Part shown: in pieces, positions 49,227 to 57,110 of the stretch
How positions within the stretch are numbered: the stretch's first letter is position 1
How the letters are laid out: the number at the start of each line of letters is the position of its first letter
NCBI GenBank assembly: GCA_934178345.1
Contig: CAKPQG010000004.1
Location: forward strand, 62,001-126,000
DNA length: 64,000 nucleotides
Source of the DNA: an uncultured Dialister sp.
GTDB lineage: Bacteria > Bacillota > Negativicutes > Veillonellales > Dialisteraceae
Direction: 5' to 3'
Made by a program: the position numbers and the translations under genes
Notes under the pieces: generated by a model
The model's input: the letters and a program-made list of their open reading frames with translations, nothing else
The model's database searches: none
What the model was told of the DNA's origin: nothing

Positions 49227-49751
49227 ATGAAATTTTTGATTGTATACTCGAGCCGCACAGGAAATACCCGCCAAGTGGCCGAAGCCCTGTATGCGGCAGC
49301 ACCGGATGGAAGCACGATTTCTAAAGTAGAAACGGCACCCGCGGCGGACGGCTATGACGTGATTTTCGTAGGCTACTGGATGGACCGGGGGACGGCGGAT
49401 GAAAAGAGCAAGGCATACCTGCGCACGCTTACGAAGAAGAAAGTCGTCCTCTTTGAAACCATGGGCGCAAGTCCCGCCTCCGAGCACGCCTATACCGGCT
49501 TTGCGAATGCGGCGACCTGCCTCTCTGAAGGAAATACCATCATGGGCGTCCTTGCCATCCAAGGGGCCGTCGACCCCGCCCTCATCGCCATGATGCACAA
49601 GATGCCCGTCGGCAGCGCTCACAACACCGGTGAAATGGAAAAGACCACAGAAGAAGCCGCCAAACACCCGGACGCCGTGGATTTGGAAAAAGCCAAGGCG
49701 TACATGGAAGCCTTCACGGTGAAATACGAGAAGTACTACGGGAAGAAATAG
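49227..49751 (+). CDS. Flavodoxin-family protein, HmuF-like electron donor
   Basis: The 174-residue flavodoxin-fold protein has FMN-phosphate loop SSRTGNTRQVAEAL (about 8-21) and acidic Asp-rich VGYWMDRGTADEKSK. The coupling is tight: it starts 3 bp after the radical SAM stop. The start is ATG 49227, with GAGG 6 bp upstream; ATG 49224 is also possible. In Fusobacterium the haem-degrading radical SAM enzyme HmuW works with the flavodoxin HmuF, so it probably supplies electrons here (by analogy). Alternative: a quinone reductase-like flavodoxin. Confidence 0.85.
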   Translation: MKFLIVYSSRTGNTRQVAEALYAAAPDGSTISKVETAPAADGYDVIFVGYWMDRGTADEKSKAYLRTLTKKKVVLFETMGASPASEHAYTGFANAATCLSEGNTIMGVLAIQGAVDPALIAMMHKMPVGSAHNTGEMEKTTEEAAKHPDAVDLEKAKAYMEAFTVKYEKYYGKK

Positions 49752-49914
49752 GATGCTGAGGGGGCTCACGGGACAGATGACACAAGTGGTATCCTCTTCC
49801 TCTAGCCGTCATCCTGAGCGGCCGTCAAAATGACAGTGATACAAGTGGTGGTATCGTGACCGCTATAGACAAAAGCCGAAGGATCTACAGTCACTTTGGC
49901 GTGTAGATCCTCCC

Positions 49915-49971
49915 AAAGTCGTCTCCTCCTTCCCCGCAGCCGCAGGCTGCGGGGAAGGAGGAGACGACTTT
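49915..49971. terminator. 27-bp perfect palindrome with 3-nt loop
   Basis: Arms AAAGTCGTCTCCTCCTTCCC... (49915-49941) and its exact complement (49945-49971), loop GCA. The hairpin is followed by TTTT in both directions. It lies 163 bp after the flavodoxin gene. Likely an operon terminator, but the perfect length is unusual. Confidence 0.75.
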
Positions 49972-50575
49972 TACCTTGATATCTGGGAAGTGGTCGACGA
50001 TCTTCACCTTGCCCCTAAGGGGAATGCCTTTGAAGCAACCGTCGAAAGAGACCGGTGACGCGGATGCATTCAACGAGGAGAAGAAACGCAAAGAGAAAGA
50101 CGAGAAATTTTTTCATGGGAAGCCTCCTTTGAAAATAAAAATGTCTGGAATCTTCTTCTCTATTCAATGAAATGTATGGGAAATGGGTAAGGAATTTCGC
50201 TTTCTCATTCTCATTTAGCGCGTATACGAAACGAGAGTGACCGCTAACTCTTCGTAGTGATAATAATTTCTTATGAATTTGTAAATTGATTTCTATAACG
50301 AAATAGATGTATAAAAGCTATTGAAATTTATTTAATTATAAGTAGCTACAAAAAACACATAAATTATATATATATCGTAAATATGCAGAAAATCTTCGCC
50401 AAAAGAGCAAGAAAGAAACTTTAGTATAGCAAAAGGTTTACAATGCGAAAAATGAGCAAAAATCGCCTGTTGCATTTTGATTTTCATCGTGTATAATCTA
50501 GGTAAATCACTTGAGGCTTCGGAATTCAGAATCTGGGAAGCCCAAGCGAAAAATGTATGTTGCCGCATACCATAT
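49972..50575. other. AT-rich intergenic region
   Basis: About 600 bp without a supported gene or standard repeat block. From 50240 it is very AT-rich (TTATTTAATTATAAG, ATATATATATCG) and probably contains the promoter for riboswitch C (TATAAT at 50491). Short open frames here lack ribosome sites and known motifs. Confidence 0.5.
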
Positions 50576-50579
50576 AGGT

Positions 50580-50862
50580 GGATGATGTACACTGAAAAAT
50601 GAAGATCCTTACGATCTTCTGCCGAAGGAGTAACACTATCAGGCGTTCAGTAAGAACACGAAACTGTGTACGGACACGACTCTGGAGAAGCTCGCTGAAA
50701 AGATGCGAGGGCCGAAGGTGTTAAAGGATTTCACCCGTAGAAATCCTGAATCTCTCAGGCAAAAGGACAGGGCTGGCACTTGGGTAACTCCCTTGTTTTC
50801 ACGTAAATGAATTCGCCAGCTTCAGTCTTCTTCGAACATAAGACTGAGTGCGGCGATTTTTT
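50580..50862 (+). promoter_or_regulatory. Tandem glycine riboswitch with terminator (symporter C)
   Basis: Aptamer 1 (GCCGAAGGAGTAACACTATC) and aptamer 2 (CTCTGGAGAAG...GCCGAAGGTGTTAA...CTCTCAGGCAAAAGGACAG). GGGCTGGC after aptamer 2 can pair with GCCAGC in the terminator arm. The terminator 50811-50862 has CAGTCTT / AAGACTG with outer CGCC/GGCG, then T6. P1 of aptamer 1 is GTACAC/GTGTAC. Confidence 0.95.
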
Positions 50863-50910
50863 GTTTCTTATAACAATAAGAACAGTTACGGGAACAAGGG
50901 GGATTTTACA

Positions 50911-52362
50911 ATGGATATGGTGCAAATCAATCAACTTGTCGGTGAGCTTGACAGCTTCGTATGGGGGCCTGTCATGCTGTGTCTTCTGGTTGGTACGGGT
51001 GTCTACATGACGCTGAAGCTGCGTTTCCTGACCTGGAGAAATCTGCCATACGCATTAAAGACGATCTTTTCGAAGAAGTCCCGCACGACCCAGGTCGGGA
51101 GCGGCGACGTCTCTCCTTTCTCTGCGCTGATGACGGCGCTTGCTGCGACCATCGGTACAGGTAATATCGTCGGTGTCGCGACAGCAATGTTCGCCGGCGG
51201 CCCTGGCGCTCTGGTCTGGATGTGGATCTCCGCATGCTTCGGCCTTACGACCAAGTTCTCTGAATGTATGCTCGGCTTCAAGTTCCGTGAAGTGAATGCC
51301 AAGGGTGAAATGAAGGGCGGCCCGATGTTCACCATGAAGAACGGCTTCAAAAACAAAAAAGCCGGCCTCTTCCTCGGTACTGCTTTCGCTCTCTTCGCTG
51401 TCCTTGCTTCCTTCGGTATCGGCAACATGACGCAGGCGAATTCGATTTCCACTGCGATCCACACTACCTTCGGCGTATCGAATGAAATCGTGGGCGCCGT
51501 CCTGACTGTCATGACCCTCGCTGTCATCGTCGGCGGCATCACTTCGATTTCCAAGGTTTCTTCCGTTGTCGTTCCTGGCATGGCTGTCTTCTACATTGTG
51601 GCTGGCCTCGCCTGCATCATTCTGAACATCGAAAACATTCCGCATGGTCTTTACCTCATCCTGATGATGGCTTTCGATCCGACTGCTGTCGAAGGCGGTG
51701 TCGTTGGTACCATCACCGTTTCCGTCATGAATGCGATGCGCTATGGCGTAGCGCGCGGCTGCTTCTCCAATGAAGCCGGCCTCGGCTCGGCAGCGATTTC
51801 CGCCGCAGCTTCCACCACGGATCACCCGGCAAGACAGGGCTACATCTCCATGACCGGTACCTTCATCGATACCATCGTAGTCTGCACCATCACCGGCCTT
51901 ACCATCGCCTCCTCCGGCGTGCTCGGCATGGTCGGCGCGGATGGCAAGCCGCTCACCGGCGTAGCACTCACCATGGCAGCATTCTCTTCCAATATCGGCG
52001 TCATTGGTTCTTACATCGTTTCCATCGGTATCATCCTCTTTGCTTACTCCACCATCCTCGGTTGGGAATACAATGGTGAAAAGGCTTGGGAATATCTCTT
52101 TGGTACCCATAAGTACAACATCATTTACCGCGTCGTCTTCTCTCTGGTAGTTTATGTCGGTGCGACCCAGACCCTCGATCTGGTTTGGAACCTCTCCGAT
52201 ATCGCGAATGCCCTCATGGCGATCCCGAACCTGATCTCCATCCTCGTCCTGGCTCCGGTCATCAAGGAAGAAGTCTTCTCCTTCCAGGCTGTGATCGAAA
52301 AGGAAAAGGCAGCGGCTCGCAAGGAAGCTCTTGCGGAAGCAGAAGAAGCACAGAAGATCTGA
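50911..52362 (+). CDS. Na+/alanine-glycine symporter (AGCS), paralogue C
   Basis: The 483-residue symporter is very close to paralogue B over its length (GGPMFTMKNGFKNKKAG, FSNEAGLGSAAISAAASTT, GWEYNGEKAWEYLFGTHKYN). ATG 50911 has AAGGGGG 8-9 bp upstream; the frame open ahead of it overlaps the terminator. The tail EKEKAAARKEALAEAEEA is charged. The B/C pair with their leaders likely arose by duplication of a riboswitch-gene unit, since the aptamer sequences are also alike. Confidence 0.93.
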   Translation: MDMVQINQLVGELDSFVWGPVMLCLLVGTGVYMTLKLRFLTWRNLPYALKTIFSKKSRTTQVGSGDVSPFSALMTALAATIGTGNIVGVATAMFAGGPGALVWMWISACFGLTTKFSECMLGFKFREVNAKGEMKGGPMFTMKNGFKNKKAGLFLGTAFALFAVLASFGIGNMTQANSISTAIHTTFGVSNEIVGAVLTVMTLAVIVGGITSISKVSSVVVPGMAVFYIVAGLACIILNIENIPHGLYLILMMAFDPTAVEGGVVGTITVSVMNAMRYGVARGCFSNEAGLGSAAISAAASTTDHPARQGYISMTGTFIDTIVVCTITGLTIASSGVLGMVGADGKPLTGVALTMAAFSSNIGVIGSYIVSIGIILFAYSTILGWEYNGEKAWEYLFGTHKYNIIYRVVFSLVVYVGATQTLDLVWNLSDIANALMAIPNLISILVLAPVIKEEVFSFQAVIEKEKAAARKEALAEAEEAQKI

Positions 52363-52414
52363 TGCTTATATATAAGGTATAAAATAAATATAGTGAAATC
52401 CCTCGGGAATGAGC

Positions 52415-52446
52415 GAGCAGCTGCCGTCAGGCGGCTGCTCCTTTTT
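52415..52446 (+). terminator. Intrinsic terminator after symporter C
   Basis: GAGCAGCTGCC-GTCA-GGCGGCTGCTC, then CCTTTTT. Confidence 0.9.
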
Positions 52447-52449
52447 GCA

Positions 52450-52600
52450 TGGGAAGGGTCAATGGGTTCAGAAGGTTCCATGGGGGATAGTGACGCGAAG
52501 CGCCGAAAGTTGACTGAAATATCAGTTGTTTCCCTAGTCCCTAGTCACCAGTCACTAGTCCCCAGCCACTCCCCATCCCCCAGCCCTGATAAGCGTATAC
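52450..52600. repeat. Short mosaic repeat block
   Basis: CAATGGGTTCAGAAGG, CGCGAAGCGCCG palindrome, and CCCTAGTCACCAGTCACTAG heptamers. AT-rich sequence follows up to the promoter at 52771. Confidence 0.7.
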
Positions 52601-52770
52601 GTCAACGATCGCAAGCGTACACATCAATAAACAAATATTTATAAAAAATAAAAAATATAGGGAAATTGCAAAAATTATATAGTTTATAATATAAGAGAGA
52701 AAAATCATATGATTTATTCACCATAAGATTTCAAATCACATGAAAATGTATGGATGATTCGATAAATCTA

Positions 52771-52800
52771 TTGGTTATTCAGCATGTGTGCGCCTATAAT
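52771..52800 (+). promoter_or_regulatory. Promoter of the dicarboxylate/glutamate symporter gene
   Basis: TTGGTT, 18-bp spacer, TATAAT, about 70 bp before the gene. The preceding 150 bp are AT-rich. Confidence 0.6.
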
Positions 52801-52871
52801 GTAGTCATTGATTTTAATAGGTCAGGGCAATGGCGTCCGTGGGGCTGCCGCTCTGGTGCAGGAGGGAAGAA

Positions 52872-54077
52872 ATGAATCTGTCTATTCAAATTTTCCTGTC
52901 ATTGGTTTTATCCGTAGTGATAGGGCTGATGCTGGGAGAGGGTGCGGCGGCTCCGGTCAAGATGTGGATCGCTCCGATCGGCACCATGTTTATCAATCTG
53001 ATCAAAATGATGATCGTTCCGGTGGTTTTCTGTTCTCTCATCGTGGGCATGACGTCCATGGGGGATATGAAGAAGCTGGGGCGCATCGGAGTGAAGACAC
53101 TCGTCATTTACATGGTGACGACAGCGATCGCGATCGTGATCGGCTTTGCCGTCGCTATGGCGATCGAGCCGGGCATCGGCATGGCTCTGCCGACGGCAGA
53201 AGCGCCGAAGGTGAAGGAAGCGCCGTCGATCATGCAGGTCTTTGTCGCGATGATCCCGTCGAATCCGATCGCTTCCATGGCGAAGGCGGACATCCTTCCG
53301 ATCATTATCTTTGCGCTCTTCACCGGGGCGGGTATCATTTCCGTCGGCGGAAAGCGTGCGGAAATCCTGATTTCCTTCTTCGATGCGATGGCTGAGGTGT
53401 GCTACAAGATCATCGCCATGATCATGCGTCTCGCACCGATCGGCGTCTTCTGCCTGCTGCTTCCGGTCGTCGTCATGAATGGTCCGAAGGTGCTGCTTCC
53501 GCTCTTATCTGTCATCCTCTGCATGGCGATCGGCTGCTGCATCCATGCCGTCGGCGTATACTCGATGCTTGCCGGTGTCTCGGCACACATGAGCCCGCTC
53601 ACGTTCTTCCGCGGCATGTCGGAAGCGATGGCGATCGGTTTCACCACCTGCTCTTCTGCCGGTACGCTTCCTGTCAATATGAGAAATATCCAGACGAAGC
53701 TCGGAGTCAAGAGAGATATCGCTTCTTTCGTCCTTCCGCTGGGTGCGACCATCAATATGGATGGGACGGCTCTTTACATGGGCGTTTGCTCCCTTTTCAT
53801 CGCGAATGTCTTCGGCATCCCGCTGACTTTTGATCAGATGATGATGATCGTCCTGACCGGGACACTGGCTTCCATCGGTACCGCAGGCGTACCGGGCGCC
53901 GGCCTCATCATGCTGGCGATGGTCCTGCAGTCTGTCGGTCTGCCGCTCGAAGGCCTGGCTCTGGTAGCCGGCATCGACCGCGTGCTTGATATGTTCCGTA
54001 CCTGCCTCAATATCACAGGCGATGCTGCGGTAGCGGTAGCTGTCAATGCGACAGAAAAAGATACGGAAATGGAATAA
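52872..54077 (+). CDS. Dicarboxylate/amino acid:cation symporter (DAACS family)
   Basis: The 401-residue transporter of the GltP/DctA/SstT family has the serine-rich reentrant loop FTTCSSAGTLPVNM, LGATINMDGTALYMG in the TM7 motif, and GAGLIMLAM and DRVLDMFRTCLNITGDA. It imports glutamate, aspartate, dicarboxylates or serine/threonine with Na+ or H+. ATG 52872 has GGAGGGAAGA just upstream; the open extension before it lacks a site. It sits between AGCS symporters, consistent with a cell living on amino acids. Confidence 0.92.
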   Translation: MNLSIQIFLSLVLSVVIGLMLGEGAAAPVKMWIAPIGTMFINLIKMMIVPVVFCSLIVGMTSMGDMKKLGRIGVKTLVIYMVTTAIAIVIGFAVAMAIEPGIGMALPTAEAPKVKEAPSIMQVFVAMIPSNPIASMAKADILPIIIFALFTGAGIISVGGKRAEILISFFDAMAEVCYKIIAMIMRLAPIGVFCLLLPVVVMNGPKVLLPLLSVILCMAIGCCIHAVGVYSMLAGVSAHMSPLTFFRGMSEAMAIGFTTCSSAGTLPVNMRNIQTKLGVKRDIASFVLPLGATINMDGTALYMGVCSLFIANVFGIPLTFDQMMMIVLTGTLASIGTAGVPGAGLIMLAMVLQSVGLPLEGLALVAGIDRVLDMFRTCLNITGDAAVAVAVNATEKDTEME

Positions 54078-54084
54078 GAGGATT

Positions 54085-54272
54085 TAGGGCTATCCCGTAG
54101 GGTGTGCCACCTTTGGTTCCGTTTGAAAGCCTTTCTTGAATGAGAAATTAGAAATGAGAAATGGTGGTGCGGCGCATAAAACAGAAGCGCCGCGGAGTAT
54201 AAAAAGGCGATGCTCGAAGATGGCATTTAAGTCGCTAGCCACCAGTCACTAGTCACTAGTCACCCAAACACA
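54085..54272. repeat. Mosaic repeat block
   Basis: AGGGCTATCCCGTAGGG...GTTTGAAAGCC module, AGAAATTAGAAATGAG, hairpin GGTGCGGCGCATAAAA...GAAGCGCCGCGG and CACCAGTCACTAGTCACTAG heptamers. Confidence 0.9.
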
Positions 54273-54289
54273 CATAACAACTCTATACT

Positions 54290-54536
54290 GACTTGGATGA
54301 TCCATGGGGAAAAAGACCGAGGGCGATGCCCGAGGCTGCCGAAGGAGTAACACTATCAGGCGTTCAGTGAACACGAAACTCCATGGGGACAGATCTCTGG
54401 AGATCTCTTCAATGAGAGCCGAAGGGGCATAGGCGGAAACGCTGTAATCTCTCAGGCCAAAGGACAGAGCCGATTTCATGAGGAAAGCTCATGATGCCGG
54501 TTCTGTCTTTTTATTTGATACAGAACCGGCTTTTTT
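54290..54536 (+). promoter_or_regulatory. Tandem glycine riboswitch with terminator (symporter D)
   Basis: Aptamer 1 (GCCGAAGGAGTAACACTATC) and aptamer 2 (CTCTGGAGATC...GCCGAAGGGGCATA...CTCTCAGGCCAAAGGACAGA). ACAGAGCCG after aptamer 2 can pair with CCGGTTCTGT, the 5' arm of the terminator GCCGGTTCTGT / ACAGAACCGGC (54496-54530) followed by T6. The AGGCCAAAGG core differs from AGGCAAAAGG in A-C. Confidence 0.95.
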
Positions 54537-54658
54537 GGTTCATAGGTGACTTTTAGGCGGATCACTCATCGCTTGCAGCGGTGGGTTCAGATGATGCAGT
54601 ATACCAGTCATCAGTCACATCAATTATTTCGTAGAAAAGTAAAATGGGAGGAAACATT

Positions 54659-56050
54659 ATGACTGAATTATTGAACCAGATCGACGGGCTTGTGTGGGGC
54701 CCGTGGCTCCTGGTGCTTCTTGTCGGCACCGGGGTACTCCTGACGTGCAGGCTTTCGCTCCTGCAGGTATTGAAGCTGCCGCGCGCGCTGAAGCTGATTT
54801 TCTTCGCGCGAAACAAAGGCGATGGCGACATCGACAGCTTCAAAGCGCTCTGCACAGCGCTCGCTGCGACGGTCGGAACGGGAAATATCGTCGGCGTCGC
54901 GACGGCGATCAAGCTCGGTGGCCCGGGCGCGCTCTTCTGGATGTGGCTTGCCGCTTTCTTCGGCATGGCGACCAAGTATGCGGAAGGGTGCCTCGCGGTC
55001 AAGTATAGAGGCGTGGATGACCAGGGTAATATTTCCGGCGGCCCGATGTACTACATCGAAATGGGGCTTGGCAAGAAATGGAAACCGCTCGCTGTCGCTT
55101 TCTCTATCTTCGGCATCATGACGGCCATGCTCGGCAGCGGTACGACCACGCAGATGAATGCGATCACGGCTTCCGTGCAGGCAGGGTTCGGGATTTCTAC
55201 CTACATCACCTGCGCCGTCATCACGGTCCTTGTCGCGATCATCACCTTTGGCGGCTTGAAATCGATCTCCAAGACAGCCTCCAAGATCGTCCCTGCGATG
55301 GCAGTCGTTTATTTCATCGTCACTGTAATTTTCCTCGCCTGCAATGCGGGTGAACTGCCGCATGCGATCGCTCTTGTCATCGACGGGGCTTTCAATGGCA
55401 CCGCAGCGGCCGGCGGCTTCGCTGGTGCCGGCGTCATGCTCGTCCTTCGAAGCGGTATCGCCCGCGGTCTGTACTCGAATGAATCCGGTCTCGGCTCTGC
55501 GCCGATCGTAGCGGCTGCTGCAAAGACCAAGTGGCCAGCCGAGCAGGGGCTGATTTCCATGACGGGCACCTTCATCGATACCATCATCATCTGCACCATG
55601 ACCGGTCTCACCATCATCGTGTCCGGCCAGTGGCTGGGAGAACTCAATGGTGCGGAACTCACGCAGGCAGCTTTTGCGACCACCTACGGCGCTTTCGCTC
55701 CCTTCCTGCTGACGGTTTCCCTCACGCTCTTTGCTTTCACCACCATCATCGGCTGGAACTACTATGGCGAACGCTGCTGGGAATACCTCTTCGGCACGAA
55801 GACCATCCCTGTGTACCGCGTGTGCTACATCGCCGTGCTGGCTTCCGCAGTCTTCCTGAAGCTCGAAGCCATCTGGGCGCTGGCTGATATCGTAAACGGC
55901 CTCATGGCCATTCCAAACCTCATCGCGCTCTTGGGGCTCTCGGGCGTCATCGTCTCGGAGACGAAGAAATACTTCGGACATCTTGAGATCCGCGATGCCA
56001 GACTCGCTGCGTATAAGGAACGCCGCATTGGGAAAAAGGTGGAAGGATAA
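54659..56050 (+). CDS. Na+/alanine-glycine symporter (AGCS), paralogue D
   Basis: The 463-residue symporter is closest to paralogue A (ALAATVGTGNIVGVATAI, GGPMYYIEMGLG, SNESGLGSAPIVAAAAKT, GWNYYGERCWEYLFGTK). ATG 54659 has GGAGG 7 bp upstream. It lacks the acidic C-terminal tail of paralogue A and ends in a basic ERRIGKKVEG. Under its own glycine riboswitch and followed by its own terminator, so it is an independent unit. Confidence 0.93.
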   Translation: MTELLNQIDGLVWGPWLLVLLVGTGVLLTCRLSLLQVLKLPRALKLIFFARNKGDGDIDSFKALCTALAATVGTGNIVGVATAIKLGGPGALFWMWLAAFFGMATKYAEGCLAVKYRGVDDQGNISGGPMYYIEMGLGKKWKPLAVAFSIFGIMTAMLGSGTTTQMNAITASVQAGFGISTYITCAVITVLVAIITFGGLKSISKTASKIVPAMAVVYFIVTVIFLACNAGELPHAIALVIDGAFNGTAAAGGFAGAGVMLVLRSGIARGLYSNESGLGSAPIVAAAAKTKWPAEQGLISMTGTFIDTIIICTMTGLTIIVSGQWLGELNGAELTQAAFATTYGAFAPFLLTVSLTLFAFTTIIGWNYYGERCWEYLFGTKTIPVYRVCYIAVLASAVFLKLEAIWALADIVNGLMAIPNLIALLGLSGVIVSETKKYFGHLEIRDARLAAYKERRIGKKVEG

Positions 56051-56058
56051 ATTGCGGG

Positions 56059-56091
56059 AAAATCCCGCCGGAGTCACTCCGGCGGGATTTT
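56059..56091 (+). terminator. Intrinsic terminator after symporter D
   Basis: AAAATCCCGCCGGAGT-CA-CTCCGGCGGGATTTT. Confidence 0.9.
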
Positions 56092-56099
56092 GTATTGGG

Positions 56100-56535
56100 G
56101 GGAGGTAAGGGTTCAGGGTTCAAGGTTCAGGGTTCAGGGGTGAGGCGGCGAAGCCGCCACCATAAGTTTGAAAGCAGGGACGAGTAGCTAGGGATTAGGG
56201 ATTAGGGGTGACTGGTGACTGGGATTTCTCCGGCATCGTCATCCCGAGCGCAGTCGAGGGATCTTTACTGCACTGCGGGAATCAGCGTGTATGCGCCGAG
56301 GGAAAACGATGTCATAGTGCTGCCTCACATCAGGCGATGACCGTTCTGCAATAAAGATCGAGGGCTACGCTCGAAATGACGATGCGCCGCGCGAAGCGCT
56401 ATCAAAACTCCGCGGCGCTTCTGATTTTTATGCGCCGCACCACCATTCCTAATTCCTAATTCCTCATTCGCACAAAGCTTTCATTCATAATCAGTGGACG
56501 GAGCCGCCCAAGGGGCTAACCCTAAACCCTCCTTG
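56100..56535. repeat. Mosaic repeat block with the 150-bp module
   Basis: GGGTTCAGGGTTCAAGG heptamers, a GAGGCGGCGAAGCCGCC palindrome and GGGATTAGGGATTAGG heptamers lead to the third copy of the 150-bp inverted-end module (56233-56384). The CGCGGCGCTTCTG...GCGCCGCACC hairpin and GGGCTAACCCTAAACCC follow. Confidence 0.9.
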
Positions 56536-56657
56536 ACCGCCACCCAAAACTACGCTACAATAAGTAGTCATGGAAATTCGTAGAAGCTCTTAGAAAAGGC
56601 GGCTTTCTATGATATAATAAATAGGATTATAAATAGAACAAAGGGGGGCGGTCAGTC

Positions 56658-57110
56658 TTGGAAAAAAAGGTCATCATCAATGTCACTTCTCTTCAGCGGA
56701 ATGAGGCGGGAAAGGATGAGAAAATCACCCTGGAAACGCCGGGCATCTACGGCGAGAAGGACGGCATGAAGTACGTTTCCTATGAGGAGACCAAGCTGGC
56801 CGGCATGGAAGGGACGACGACCACGCTGGAGATTCACAAAGACCACGTGCGTCTCATCCGAGACGGCAGCTTCCTGCAGGAGCAGGTCTACCGCATCGGA
56901 GAGAAGAACCACTCCCTGTACGAGACCCCGATGGGCACGATGGATATCTACGTCGTGACGCGCGAGATCGAGGACTCGATCGAGGCGGGGAAGGGACGTA
57001 TGCGCCTTTCCTATGATGTGGAGCTGAAAGGCCTGTTTAACCATTTGAATGAAATTATTGTAGAAGTTCGGGAGGATCCGGAGGATTCATGGAAGTCAGA
57101 GAAGAACTGA
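56658..57110 (+). CDS. DUF1934 family protein (YwiB-like)
   Basis: The 150-residue protein starts at TTG 56658 with AAGGGGGG about 10 bp upstream. It reads KVIINVTSLQRNEAGKDEKI, then GTTTTLEIHKDHVRLIRDGS and YDVELKGLFNHLNEIIVEV, matching the DUF1934 lipocalin-like beta-barrel family. That family nearly always sits before argS. Function unestablished. It overlaps argS by 22 bp. A promoter TATAAT lies near 56614. Confidence 0.85.
   Translation: MEKKVIINVTSLQRNEAGKDEKITLETPGIYGEKDGMKYVSYEETKLAGMEGTTTTLEIHKDHVRLIRDGSFLQEQVYRIGEKNHSLYETPMGTMDIYVVTREIEDSIEAGKGRMRLSYDVELKGLFNHLNEIIVEVREDPEDSWKSEKN

Noticed and set aside
50332..50592. 86-codon minus-strand frame in the AT-rich gap
   Set aside because: No ribosome site, amino-acid composition typical of AT-rich noncoding DNA.
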